A stretch of DNA of 64,000 nucleotides from Zhengitettix transpicula (lineage: Eukaryota > Arthropoda > Insecta > Orthoptera > Tetrigidae): contig CM073593.1 of assembly GCA_037074705.1 (NCBI GenBank), positions 59,339,501-59,403,500 of the forward strand, in the 5' to 3' direction. Positions 1 through 11,324 of the stretch are shown one piece after another; within the stretch, counting starts at the first letter, position 1; every line of letters begins with the position of its first letter. The notes under the pieces are model-generated. The model was not told the DNA's origin and searched no databases. It saw only the letters and a program-made list of their open reading frames with translations. The position numbers were made by a program, and so were the translations under genes.

Positions 1-19
1 GGCTTTAATACAACTTTTG

Positions 20-150
20 TCACGGATATGAGCAATGACTCACCTTCACAACCTGGAAAATATTCCTTGACCCAACCGGGATTGAACCGAAGCCATCTCA
101 CGTCCGAGGACTGCGTCTACCTCCAGAGCACCGAGCACAGTTGTCACAGC
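20..150 (-). repeat. tRNA-derived SINE fragment
   Basis: Read on the minus strand this has the split RNA polymerase III promoter of a tRNA. An A-box-like GTGCTCTGGAGG lies at 131-120, and a consensus B box, GGTTCAATCCC, at 88-78, with tRNA-like spacing. After the B box the sequence runs into GGTTGGGTCAAGG and then unrelated DNA, as in arthropod tRNA-related SINEs, rather than ending as a tRNA acceptor stem. The A box departs from consensus at its first bases. The body continues towards position 1, so the element may be cut by the window edge. I see it as a SINE head, not a functional tRNA gene. Confidence 0.7.
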
Positions 151-682
151 TCACCTAATATCGAATTTATCGCAACAACATGTCATTCCGTTTGAGGATA
201 CTGTTTGCGAACGGGGAGTTGCGCAGGCGTGGTTTGCAAATTTGATTAGCGCCGCCTGGAAGGACGGGGAGGAAGTTGCGCGCTATTTTTTTTTCTCGAG
301 GTTCAAAATGACATATTTCCAATACAATTCGCCACGACAGTACACGGGCGCGATAGCGGAAGAGTGTCACACAATAGCTACAGCTGACAAAAGCGACGGT
401 GACAGCCAAGTGCTAAAGACAAGAATATTGAAACACGCCACAGCTGCCTGGCCGCAGAAACAATATCAGGAAATGCGGAACATTCCTCCGGCATGGTTCG
501 CTACAGACACGGAATTTCCAAGGTGCAACTTTAAATCAATACAATTCTCATTGCAACATATTTATAAAAATCTTTCCTCACCATTTAAAATAAAAATATT
601 AAATTAAAGCGTGATTATTTTTAGTGTTATTGACGCGATTACTGAATAGTAATTAACTACAGGAATAAATTTCTGTTATTAA
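151..682. other. spacer with one unsupported ORF
   Basis: AT-rich apart from a GC-richer patch at about 200-420. A 121-codon open frame runs 242-607 on the plus strand but has no motif I recognise, no homopolymer-free coding bias and an AT-rich Lys/Asn/Ile tail typical of chance frames. I do not call it a gene. Confidence 0.5.
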
Positions 683-1481
683 CTTGAATCTAACAATTCT
701 GTTAAGTTCCTTGATGTCACCGTATCCATTCACAATACTTCCATTCTCACCAATAGGTTCAGAAAACATAAATACTCTGGACGTGTTCTCAATTATCTTT
801 CTGATCATCCTCCAAACCAAAAGAGAGCTATGGTATACAATCTTGCAGACAGAGCTATATTACATTCGAACTCCAAATTAAATATTGTCCAAAATTTTTT
901 AATCTCCAATGAGTACCCTTTAAATTTTATTATTAAACACATAAACAGCAGACTGAACAAAAATCCAACATCCTACTGTCAATCGTCCCCAATCATCTCA
1001 AGCCAATTTTTTTCTCGTAGTCCCTTATTACAAATGTCTACATCACAAATCTGTCCAAATATTAAAAGAATATCAAATATCCATCATTTACAGATCCACT
1101 AATACCCTTTCATACTTGATTAAAAACCACAAGGACTCACTTGACACCTACAGCAAACATTGTGATGTTCACAAAATCACTTGCTCTAATTGTAATTCCT
1201 GCTACATAGGGCAAACAAAACGTTTCCTTAATACACGTATCAAAGAACATATATCTAATATCAAACTTCGTATTCATAAACAATCTGTAGTATCCAAACA
1301 TATAATCAATTCTTAACATACATTTGATTGGCAAAATGCTAAGATTTTAGACATTGACACCAGGTACAATTCCAGACTCATTTCAGAGATGCTTCACATT
1401 AAATCAAACATCACTGCTATTAATGTACAAACAGACTCTATTAAACTCAATAATTGCTATGATCCCTTATTATTACGCTAA
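683..1481 (+). pseudogene. Penelope-like element, RT C-terminus plus GIY-YIG endonuclease, decayed
   Basis: This is the 3' part of a PLE polyprotein, which in this family couples a reverse transcriptase to a C-terminal GIY-YIG endonuclease and inserts by target-primed reverse transcription. Frame 2 from 683 encodes the conserved KFLDVT, then SGRVLNYLSDHPPNQKRAMV and NLADRAILHS, hallmarks of the PLE RT thumb and connector. The frame changes at a T7 run (1007-1013), after which frame 3 gives VPYYK, RSTNTLSYLIKNHKD and the endonuclease motif CYIGQTKRFLNTRIKEH. A TAA at 1314-1316 interrupts the frame, which then continues with HTFDW and LISEMLHIKSNITAINVQTD to a TAA at 1479-1481. The catalytic YIG, Arg and His positions are visible. 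The 5' RT domain is missing, so this is a 5'-truncated copy with one frameshift and one stop. Family assignment is very secure. Confidence 0.95.
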
Positions 1482-1553
1482 ACCTTCTGTTTTCCCATTG
1501 TCGATGCACCCTTATTGTTACGCTAATCCTTCGGCTCTCCCATTGTAGTTGCG
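1464..1553 (+). repeat. 45-bp tandem duplication across the PLE stop codon
   Basis: Two imperfect 45-bp units, 1464-1508 and 1509-1553, both begin CCCTTATT.TTACGCTAA and both contain CTCCCATTG or TTCCCATTG. The first unit carries the last codons and stop of the PLE frame; the second repeats them outside the coding frame's end. Confidence 0.75.
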
Positions 1554-1800
1554 TTTTCGTCGCTTTTGAATGTTGTAAACTGACCAGTGCAGTTGTGTTT
1601 CTCTAGGTTCTTCATAGCACCTTATCCCAGATCCACAAGGATCCCAGAAACGTTCTGTGGTATTTATATTACCTTTCTTGGCTCTATTGGCTATCTTTCT
1701 TATTCATTATTTTCAATCAGGCGTAAATTTTTCATTTTAATTTCTGTTATTCCTAAAGAAAGTGTCATTAATCCAAAGCCAATTCCGGTATTCGTAAACA
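1482..1800 (+). repeat. 3' tail of the Penelope-like element
   Basis: Sequence downstream of the PLE stop recurs at 33690-33975, 35015-35095 and 54921-55050, always as the same block. Landmarks are a GTGCAGTTGTG segment near 1590, AAGGATCCCAGAAACG near 1638, TGGTATTTATATTA near 1658, and CAGGCGTAAATTTTT near 1720. Because it recurs separately from the coding part, it is the element's 3' untranslated/terminal region. The right boundary is approximate. Confidence 0.75.
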
Positions 1801-3376
1801 AAAATTAAAATGTCTCGCTTTTACTAAAAAACCTCTCTTGACTTTAAATTGAACAAACTATGTATCCTTCGTTGTACCTTCAGAAAGTAGAAAAACATAT
1901 GAAAATTCATGGAAATATATTTGAATTTAGCCCGTACAAACAGCTCGACAGACACGTTACTGTTTCATTTATGTAGATCGAGAGCATCATTAAACAAAAA
2001 TTATGTCGCTAAGCTCTTTAGTTCAATGAGAAACTTGGGAAACTAGCTCACTTCTGCCATCTACGTGGAGGTCAACTTCATTATACGCTTTTCTTCATAA
2101 ATCTCAAAGCCCGATTAATTTAGTACCCCTATTTATTTTTGTTGAGGAAAATAATTACTACCGTATCGGGCCAAATAAATCGAAAGAAAGAAATGGCGTC
2201 GTATTTGTCAATCGAAAAAAGTGTATTAACATATTCGAGAGAGATAAATCAAAAATCCTAAAATACTGACGTGTATTAAAGAAAACTTTTCATTTTAGAG
2301 TTTTAAAAACAAAAGTTTTAAGTGCATTTAATGATTACATTACATAATTTAATTCGATATAATAAAGCAAGTGAATATTCGAACGTCAAGTCCCGTAAGC
2401 TCTCAATCGTAATTTAACAGATGGTTTGTCTTCAAACCACATTCAACCTGGATCGGTAAAAATAAACGAAAAAAGAAACCAACTTTTAATAACAACTAAA
2501 TGATTAAATTAGACAATGTCAGAACATGTAATTTAATTAATTTTAGTGATTGTATTAACATTGAAAAGATTCTAACAAAAATGGAAACACTTGGACTTCA
2601 AGTCGCACATAAAATTAATTAGGAAATATAAGACTTAACAATAAATGTGTTAGATGAAAAATTATTCATTTATGTTTAATTTGGATTATAACATGTAATT
2701 TTAATGGCTTTAACTGACATGGAAGTCTGCCCAGTCAATTTCTAAGTGGCACTTGTATAATGTTTCACACGATGAAGTCCTAAAATAGCGACGAATTTTT
2801 TTTACGAATCATTTCAATGCTAATAATTTAACTTAAAAATTTATTAAATTAACGTGATCTCATTTATTCTGAACTTTTAACTTAACCACTTTGTCAAGGA
2901 AGATTTTCAATTAATCAATGACAAACTAATTATGAATCATATTGTTTGGAACATCCCCAAAAGCTAATTTCTGGACCATTGCATTTCAACGGCATTGCAA
3001 CCGATGTTGAATTTTCCCACTGTATAATTTCTGCGTTTAAAGAGATTCGAGAACGTTCTTTAATACTGAAGGAGTCTTCAGAGTAAATAAAAATGACGCA
3101 TTAAATGTTCCAGTGATAATTTCGTCCACGAGCGTTGAGAACGTGAGATTGTACGTAAACATCCTGGCAATATACGGACTTCCCGAAGAGCGTTCTCTTC
3201 TAGGTGGCATAATAAATCAAATTTAGGGTACAACATGCTTAGATTTGATCTCAATGAATAATTTATACATGTCGATAACATTTTGAAGCTAAATGCTGTT
3301 GAGCGATATATTTACTGTAACTAGCAGACCACAAATCATTTTCATAACACAAATGTATAAATAATGAAAAAATCTG
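1801..3376. other. AT-rich spacer
   Basis: No gene, RNA or repeat boundary that I can support. Short open frames only. Confidence 0.5.
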
Positions 3377-3715
3377 ACTTTTATTATGATATAAATAAAC
3401 ACAGAAGACTATACATTTTATTACGAAAAATATCTCATTTTCAACAACGACGACAACGTTTCGTCCTCTTCTGTGACGTTTTCAGATACAATAATTATAA
3501 TAATTTTATATACAATAATTTCTTCTATTAATAATATTGGTAGTATGACCCTGCCTTAACTTTTACTTTTGTCAAAATTATTTACAGATTTTTGTATACA
3601 AAATTATTAAAAAAATTTCTACATGAAGAGGTCCCAGAAAAGGATGAAACGTTGTTGTTGTTGTAAACAATACATGTTTTTGTGATTAAATGTAAAAATA
3701 TAGCCTATGGGCAGT
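3377..3715. mobile_element. foldback element with ACGTTTCG motif
   Basis: The left arm contains CAACGACGACAACGTTTCGT and CCTCTTCTG at about 3440-3475. The right arm, about 3625-3665, contains its inverse complement (CCAGAAAAGGATGAAACG, then GTTGTTGTTGTTG). Similarity continues outwards more loosely (CTATACATTTTATTAC against the complement of the ATATAGCC side). No open frame spans it, so it is non-autonomous. Its arms resemble those of 4753-5272. Confidence 0.6.
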
Positions 3716-4752
3716 GTTTAAGTCTATAAAAGTGCGCCACAAGACAATAGTGAAACACAAAGTTAATATATTACAGTAAAAACGATTTTAATGTAGCTTC
3801 ATGAGAATTACGCGAAATCCGGCATTAATTTAAAAATTATCTAAGGGAATTTTTGGTAGAAGCTCTCATCCCTCGCAGAATGTAGTTTTAAGACGTTACT
3901 TTAGAAAATTTCTGGAATTTGTACGATATTGAAACTATAATTAAATTCAATGATATATAGAAATAGATATTCTGACCATCGAGAAAAGTAATAAATAAGT
4001 CAATTTTAAGTCATAAAAAATAATTGATAAAAGTTAAATAGATGAGGTCGCCAAATTAAGCTACCAAGCGTTGTTTAATTATTTTTTCTGACTTAAAATT
4101 GGCTGATATTTATTTATTGGAATTAAATTAAAATTTATTAGGCGATAATGCTGCATGTACATCTACAGTCCGCATCTACAAGTTTTATTTCGGCTGTTAC
4201 GTTCGAAAGAAGATAGGCCATACGCAGATTTGATCTGAGATATTACTGGACTGCCCTAATTAGTGCGCATAAGTAATGAGCGAGAAGCTTACCAGGCACA
4301 TAAACTCATTGAGATAAGTTACGTCACCAGCTGAGAAAGCAGCCGCTTCTCTGATCATTTTCTCGGAGTCCATTGTCTGGCTTTTGCGAGGAATTCGCGG
4401 AAGGAAAGTAATAGGTCTGTGCCGAATGCACAGTCGTGACTCAGGACTAACTGTGGCAATAACCATGCATCTACGCACAGTCGTATTCGCGTCCTTCGCG
4501 ACAAAAGGCGGACGACGCACGTCAGGCGTATGAGCAAAACGCAATTCACGGTTATCCATTCAGCCAACAGGAGACCATTCATTTTAACGGTTTCCGTTAG
4601 ATTCCACGAAACCTAAATATAAACGCCAACGGGAACTAGGTAACACTTGCTGCAGCCTCTACGATTTGAATATATATATAAGGATGACACGATTTAGAGT
4701 TACATTTCCATTCCACGATTTCAAAGAAAGATTCTGAAATCTAACTTTAAGC
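3716..4752. other. spacer
   Basis: AT-rich with a GC-richer patch at about 4230-4600. Two overlapping minus-strand frames there (99 and 75 codons) show no recognisable domain and are likely chance. Confidence 0.45.
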
Positions 4753-5272
4753 AATATAAATAAATAAATAGCCTTGAGTCAGAAAATTAATTATATTTAT
4801 TGCAAAAAATAATTATTAAATTCACAACAACGACGTTTCGCTGACTTCTGTAACCTTATTAGGTATGACAATTTGGAATCTACAATTTAGGAAGTAATAA
4901 CACACGGAAAAAATACACGCCTAATGTCAGAAAATTATGTTTATTGACACAATATTAAATTTATTATTTAATATTTTTTAATAAAAAAATTCTGACGTAA
5001 GACCTTGTTAATTTATATTATTCTGAATGCCATCTTTTTAATTAAATAACATTTTCAAGTATTTATAATTTTTAAGAACAATTAAAAATTTTCATTAATT
5101 AGTAATTTGTAAAAACAATTCAAAATTGTAAGTAAAATTAAATTAATTAAAAATTGTGAAACCTGATGAGATCCCAAAAGACGACGAAACGTTGTTGTTG
5201 TGAATTTAATATTTCGTTGCAAAAAACAAATACTTTTATGACACAAGGCTATTTATTTATATTACAATAAAA
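4753..5272. mobile_element. foldback element with arms of about 110 bp
   Basis: The left arm (about 4755-4866) reads ATAAATAAATAGCCTTGAGT, then a loosely matching stretch, then AATTCACAACAACGACGTTT. The right arm (about 5160-5272) carries the inverse complements AAACGTTGTTGTTGTGAATT and GGCTATTTATTTATATTA. The interior is AT-rich and non-coding. Overall about 520 bp, consistent with a MITE/foldback. A shorter relative lies at 17182-17377. Confidence 0.75.
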
Positions 5273-7261
5273 TGGCTAATGGATATTTGCTAATACTTAA
5301 ATACTATTTCTCAGTCTGTGTATAATGGATAGGGTACTTGCTAAAAATAAAAATTCTAATGTATATACATGCTATGATTGGAGAAGGTTTATAGACTTAC
5401 TTGTTAATATATATGTATATATACATACATAAATAAATATATTTGTATATATTACCCTTAGGTTATTTTGTAAATAAATCAGATAATTTTTCATCGCAAA
5501 ATTTTTGGAATTTGGTTGCCCTTTCCTTACCATTTTTTTGCATTATTCTCTTTTGAAATTATTATACCGACTTTTTATCACGAAGTTAGTCTGTTCCAAA
5601 AGTGGGAAATCGGACCGACGTTTTCCTTGTGACGAGTTTATAACAAATTAAGTGGGCACATTAAATTGCTCATTGTATTATTATTACGCGAAGGAGAATC
5701 GAACACTCGTGGGGGAAGGGGAACCAAATTAATGAAAAAAAATTGTGACATCACCTGTAAATGTTTAAATTATTTTAAGGCTTTTTGAGAATCTAAGGAA
5801 ATTACGGTGAAACGTCATTAAATTGTACTCCAGACATTAATAAAATATATAATTTTTCTATGTCAAAGATGAGACGAGCACATTTTTTTAACAACTGCGA
5901 TACACGGTAAAGAACAGTCGCATAAGAGTTATTACGTCAGATAATCACTGTTAGGTGCATCCAGGTAAAGGAAATATAATCCCTTTGCGATTCTCAAACT
6001 CTTGTGTTTGAAGTCAGGTTTTTTTTAGGACCGCCAGAGACAAAAGCTTTTTAATGATCTACTGACGAATGATTTAATGTATGCTGCAAAAGATGGTTTG
6101 AACAAATGAATATTAGTTTGAGAATGTTTATTCACGTGATGCCAAAATAGTAAATCTTTCGAAAGTTCTTATTCACGGAGCCCTTTCACCACATGGCGAT
6201 GAATCAGACACGTTGCATCCAGTGCATGAAATTTAGTAATGTACGGATGGGATTCTATTTTTAAATTAATGCGTCAGGAAAATTTTAACTGAATAATTAT
6301 ATATACAAATTCCAGACACTGAACTTCACAACTTTACCTTTAGGAACTTGAGAGAAATGAAATTACTTGAATAAAATAAAATTACGTTGAACGCATATTC
6401 ATATTACGATTAAAATTAGAATCCACTTGGAGTTTCCGCGGGGAGGGAGGCGCTGTTGCCACATAGGGAATTACACTACACGAGTTAGTATACATAACAC
6501 TGAAAAATCAGTGGAAATCACTGCCATTGTTCGGCAACGTTGTTTGTCCCGCCCTTCATTTTCAGTGTTTCGATTTGTGGATTCACGGTCAGACAACTAG
6601 CGGTAAATAAGTCATAACTAGCTTTCGGTTCTTAAAATATTTTATACAATTGATTTAAGAATGTATTAAATTCTTATTTATTTATTTTTAAAACCGTTTA
6701 TTAATCTGGTTTAGTTATGAAATTCCACGGAAACTGGGATGGGATCGAATTAACTCCATTAAGAGATTCAGCACGAGCTAAAAACACATTGCCTTCAAAT
6801 GTCCCCGCGTAATATTACATTATATTTCTTTCGACATGTTGAGCAAGCGATTCAGGGAGCGGCCAAGAATACTCCGCGCTTTGACATTAACAGCGGGTGC
6901 AGTCGAGAACACATCACACGAGACATTCCGACACCGTGCGTTATGTTGCGTGGAAAAGATGGGTGATGTATAAGCAGCGGGACAGGATAGAGATTCGATA
7001 AGAAACGGTGTTCGATGGAGAAAGGAGCAGAATGGTCGAAGTTTCCTTCAGTCACGCATGAATTTATTTCAATACAGAAACGGAGAATGGAATAAAGTTC
7101 GCGTCTGCTCTCAGACTTATCTTACTTGTCGTCACAATTGTTGAATCAATCTTCTTACCGAGAAATTGTGTCTCGGTCCTCAGATAAGCACCTTTGACAC
7201 TATTCTCTTTTCATGACCTCTATTTCATTTCTGTTTGAATCATTTAACTATTATTAACCAA
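5273..7261. other. AT-rich spacer with a TA/CATA microsatellite
   Basis: A simple TATA/CATA/AAATA tract occupies about 5405-5455. The patch at 6425-6600 is somewhat GC-richer. No gene recognised. Confidence 0.5.
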
Positions 7262-7765
7262 TTTTTTGGAAGGAGCAGACAGGCTATGTACAGGGTAATC
7301 CACATAGAGGCAACTCCCCTCTTATAGCATAGGAAAAGGAGTGAAAGGGGGGGATTCGGAACTATAGAGCAAGGTTAACTAGGGCCCCCGAGCTATTGTT
7401 TAAGGATCCTACCCGGCAATTCGCCTAAAACTAATGCAGGGAAAACCCTAGAAAAACCTTCATCAGGTAGGTCGGGAATTTTGTTCTTGTCCCACGCCCT
7501 TCCGACGGCGGGAGAGGGGCATCTTTCCCCTCGCCGTACCTTGACCAGTTTAGAAGGCATCTGGCCGACTCTTCCAATAGGAATAGCGTATGCCAAAAGT
7601 CTGTGACCCCGGAACAGACACCTCTCAAAACAGGCCAAGGTGTCTTAGAACCTTAGTTCAAAAAACCAGAGAGATGTGAAGGCATCCCCAAAGGTAGCCT
7701 CCTCCAGAGCTCTGGGAAGGTTCACCTGCGAGAGAATTCTCTTGCAGGCTTCCTTGCTTGATCTA
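7262..7765 (-). mobile_element. family A poly(A)-tailed retroposon, copy 1
   Basis: Family A is a roughly 500-bp repeat found eight times in this window. In its sense orientation it starts near AGAGAATTCTCTCGCAGGTG. It carries GGTCGCAGACCTTGGGCATA-like, CGACCTACCTGATGCAGG and GGGTAGGATCCTTAAACC blocks and ends in an A-rich tail. This copy is inverted: its tail is the T6 run at 7262-7267 and its 5' end lies near 7765. It shares the diagnostic ...CATAGCCTGTCTGC... 3' end with the copy at 56619-57126, which marks a subfamily. Frames running across it are incidental. Confidence 0.85.
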
Positions 7766-8233
7766 TTTTCAGTTACTATCGTTTTGCATACCTATCTTTC
7801 TCAATTTAACTTTAGACTATTGAATAGAAAAATATTTACGTAGACACACCGTTCTCATTGGACCTAAAAATCCGATGAACACGAGTCCGTTACTAAAAGC
7901 AATAAAATCATTGAAAATACATAGTTTTTTAAAAGTAAAACTGAAATATATATTAGGACGTAATTCCCGAAATATTCTTTCAGAAGCAGTAGCTTCGTCT
8001 ACTAATTCGAAAATTGTGGATTTTTGTGTAGAAGAGAGAAATTAAATCTATGCCGTCTGGATATTAGCTCTCATAAATAAAAATTTGATTAATTCTGATT
8101 ATATCGGAGTTCCTGTTGCTCGTTTTCCTAAAAAAAATTAATTCATCTAGATTAAGAAATATTTTTCCTTTACGTTCATCGAATTCTTGAGAGATTTTGT
8201 TCTGCTATATGAGGGTCATCCATAAGAGTATAG
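7766..8233. other. spacer between family A and LINE remnant
   Basis: AT-rich; no feature supported. Confidence 0.5.
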
Positions 8234-8419
8234 GAATATAGAAAGGGATATGAGGGATTAGGTGGCAGAAGATACAGAGGTAGACCAAGAAAGCGTTGGA
8301 TTGAAGAGGTGGAGAAAGACCTACGAGCTATGGGAGTCAGGAGATGGAGAACCAAGGCTATCGAAAGAGAGCTTTGGAAGAAGACAGTTGCTGAGACCAA
8401 GGTTCTACAAGGACCGTAG
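8234..8419 (+). pseudogene. LINE (non-LTR retrotransposon) ORF2 C-terminal fragment
   Basis: The frame beginning at 8234 encodes GRPRKRWIEEVEKDLRAMGV, followed by RRWRTKAIERELWKKTVAET and a TAG at 8417-8419. This basic, Trp-spaced tail is typical of the extreme C-terminus of insect non-LTR retrotransposon ORF2 proteins, downstream of the reverse transcriptase. Only about 61 codons survive; a stop lies immediately upstream at 8231-8233, so the RT itself is absent. I cannot assign the clade. It sits between two family A copies and is a 5'-truncated dead copy. Confidence 0.75.
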
Positions 8420-8507
8420 CGTCAAAGAGTCAGTCATAATGCAGGATTGAGAGCTATGTTGCCAATATTTAACCAGGGCTGTAATTCATGGGATTTCATC
8501 TAAATAT

Positions 8508-8830
8508 TATACATGGAAAACCCTAAAGAAACTTGAGTCAGGTACGTCGGTCTCTCGGTACTTGTCGCACGCCGTTCCGATGACAGCAGGTGGTGTTTGC
8601 CGTGGGGACGCAGCTCGAATTGATGAACGGTTTGTTTATGAAAAGATAGAAATTAATTTCAAAAAGGGAAAAGAACATATTGTGTCGTACGCTCAACGTC
8701 TACGACCACGGAAGACACTTCATAAAACAGAATTAGGTGTCGCGGCTAATGGAAAAAATTAATTTAAAACCAGAGAGAGATGAAGACATCTCTTCAAGGT
8801 CCTCCAACCCAGGTGCTCACCCTCCGAATT
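8508..8830 (-). mobile_element. family A retroposon, degenerate copy 2
   Basis: The flanks match family A in inverted orientation: GGAAAACCCTAAAGAAAC and TCAGGTACGTCGG at about 8515-8550, GTGGGGACGCAGCT-like sequence near 8600, and AACCAGAGAGAGATGAAGAC near 8770. The centre (about 8615-8680) has diverged or been replaced. The element's 3' part is missing, so this is an old, incomplete copy. Confidence 0.65.
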
Positions 8831-10426
8831 TAATTTCCATCAGTTGACCTCTTCAATTTTCCATTAAAAATTCCAACTAGTTAACAACGTGGTATATGAA
8901 TTTTGAGAATATTCTCCGTAACCTTTTAAAAATAACCGTTTAACGACCTTCTTGTTATGGACATTTCATTCTACCCTGACAAATTTCGTTTAACTGGCAT
9001 GCTTCAATCTAATATAAGGAGTAAACATTTTGTCGCTAGGAGGAATCCATTAGTCTTCACAAGTTCTATTTTCGCTCCTAAAACGTAGAGCTCGAGTTTT
9101 AGTTCGAAAAAGAAATTATAACAATGTTCAAACAATATTTCTTATAATGTTAAATATATATATTAAATCTTCGGAGGGTATGTGTAACTACATTCAGGAG
9201 ATACCGAATGTAATGAAATAAACCATTGCCAAAAAATTATTTTGGAAAAGCTTCTTTGAAAAATAAACGGTTTGTAAATTTTAACATTTTTTTTTCCTGA
9301 TTTTAAAAAGTATGGGGACTTTAAGCATACTCTTTCAAAAGTCTATTTTCCAGAAGTGTATATTACGCAAACATAATTAAATGCAATTGATAAACAATTC
9401 GTATATACGAAGAAAACATTACAACATTTGGTTGAAATGTTGTACTGACGATAATAAATTGAGATACCTTGCATGAAGACAACGAAAAACATTTCCGCAT
9501 TCGACAAAAGTTTTGCACATTTTTGTTTTTATCTTTAAAAATAGGATAGTGATATTTAACTGGAAACCACTAACAGTGGAATGTCTCCGAAGCTAAGGAA
9601 AATAATAATAATAAATGAATGATTTTGTCTCTCAACGAGTTCTCCCTCTCATGGTTTAGTGCCGATAATGACACAACAGAAAAGAGTTCTTACAAATATT
9701 TGCGGTTAGCTTCTGAATCGTCTGTTACGAGGTTCGAGAAGAGGTCATTCATCTTTGGCGAGAAAACATTTAATGTTTTCCTTGGAACGTGGCGATTCTA
9801 TTGCTTCATCTTGCCTCTCATTTAATTTTAAATTCTGTTCAGATCGGAACAACACGATTCAGATCAGAAATAGACTATTCACACTTATGAGCAATAGGTC
9901 CTTGATCTGAAGCATTGTTGATGAAAAAGAAAACTGGCATGAAGTCAAGACTATTTGCGTATTAATTTATATCAGTTTACAGATAGAAATTCATTAAATA
10001 ATGTCAAAAGGTGAGACCTGAATTTTTGTGACAAAGATTTCTGTATGAAGTGTCAAATTTTCAATTAGTTGGTTCCAAAAAAAAACCAACTATAAATGTC
10101 AACTTAACAACAGATATCAGCTGTAGAGGGTCAGGATATTTCATCCATAATTCTTTTAAATCATTAAATCTTTTTTTAAAACTACCAACGACCTTCACAG
10201 TTTGCACATCTATTTTAATACAAAATTCAAATTTATCACAAAAAAATTTAAGATCTCGAGAATTGCAACTAATATGTTCATATGTGAAGATGTCCAAAAC
10301 TCAGATTTTTCCCCCTCGTTAGTATTAATTTTAATGTCACGTGTCGTGTGGCAATTGATATTTGACATTAAACTTGTTCTCACTTTTTAGTCGTATTTAT
10401 TTTCTATTATTATGCGTCAGGTAAAT
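8831..10426. other. AT-rich spacer
   Basis: No gene recognised. A small perfect hairpin (TAGTTGGTT at 10066-10074 and AACCAACTA at 10084-10092) is present. Open frames on both strands at 10050-10322 lack identifiable motifs. Confidence 0.45.
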
Positions 10427-10440
10427 AACAATTATACAAA
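10427..10440 (+). repeat. target-site duplication, left
   Basis: AACAATTATACAAA, identical to 10975-10988 on the other side of family A copy 3. Confidence 0.85.
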
Positions 10441-10974
10441 AAATCTGATATGAACCTGGGAGGAACATTCTCTCGCAGGTCGAACCTTTTAAGAGAGATA
10501 CGAAGGGGCTACCTTTGGGGATGCCTTTTCCTCTCCAGTTTTGAACTACGGTTCCCACAAGCCGAGGCCCCTCGGCCTGTTTTGAGAGGTGTATGTTTCG
10601 AGGTCACAGACCTTGGGCATACGGTAAGAGTTGTCCGCTATTCCCATTGGAATAGTTGGCCAGCTGCCTCCTAAACTGGTCGAGGCACGGAGAATGGAAT
10701 GCTGCGTCCCCACAGCACTCTTCTCCCGCTATCGGAAGGGCGTCGGACAAATACCCAATGCCCGACCTACCTGATGCAGGTTTTTCTAGGGTTCTTCCTG
10801 CATGTCTTTAGGCGAATGCCGGGTAGGATCCTTAAACCATAGCCCGGGGGCCCTAGTAACCCTTTTCTACCTTCCCCTACCCTTCCGCATCCCCCCTTTC
10901 ATATCCCTTCCAATGCTATTAAAGGGGAGTTGCCCAATGTGGATCGCCCTCATGTAGCCTGTTGCCCTAAAAAA
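10441..10974 (+). mobile_element. family A retroposon, copy 3, with target-site duplication
   Basis: A near full-length copy of about 534 bp. It is bounded by a perfect 14-bp direct repeat, AACAATTATACAAA, at 10427-10440 and 10975-10988. The 3' end is GTTGCCCT followed by an A run immediately before the second repeat. A terminal A tail with a target-site duplication is the signature of LINE-mobilised retroposition. The 5' part contains TTCTCTCGCAGGTCGAACC; a B-box-like reading there is weak, so I do not assign a tRNA origin. The element encodes no protein that I recognise. Confidence 0.9.
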
Positions 10975-10988
10975 AACAATTATACAAA
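10975..10988 (+). repeat. target-site duplication, right
   Basis: Second copy of AACAATTATACAAA directly after the A tail of family A copy 3. Confidence 0.85.
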
Positions 10989-11324
10989 CTTATTTTTCCT
11001 TCCCATATTTCCTGACTTCTCAGCTCAAAACTTTCGTCATCCCTTTATTATGTACATTTTTTTTAAGAACGTGCATTACAGCTGCATTTCTTCGCAATAT
11101 AGTCTTCCACTTTCATCCCTCGCGGAATACTCAAACAAGACTCATAGTGTTTAAATTCTCTTGCTTTAATCAAGGGATTTGAGAGAGAGAAAAAAGAAAT
11201 ACTTATTTCCCTTAGTGCGAGCCGCTTAACCTCGTTTTCTCTTTCTTAATTGTGGAAATGAACTTTAATAAAAAGTACTTTTTATATAATACTACAGCAA
11301 GGGAAGTCTGTAAACCTGAGTATC

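Noticed and set aside
242..607. 121-codon plus-strand open frame
   Set aside because: No motif, low-complexity AT-rich tail, and no neighbouring exon; length is within chance for 64 kb.
10050..10322. Overlapping 90- and 78-codon frames; the minus one has FKKRFNDLKELW, faintly like hAT transposase C-termini
   Set aside because: Match is too short and lacks the other hAT signatures; no terminal inverted repeats with an 8-bp duplication seen.
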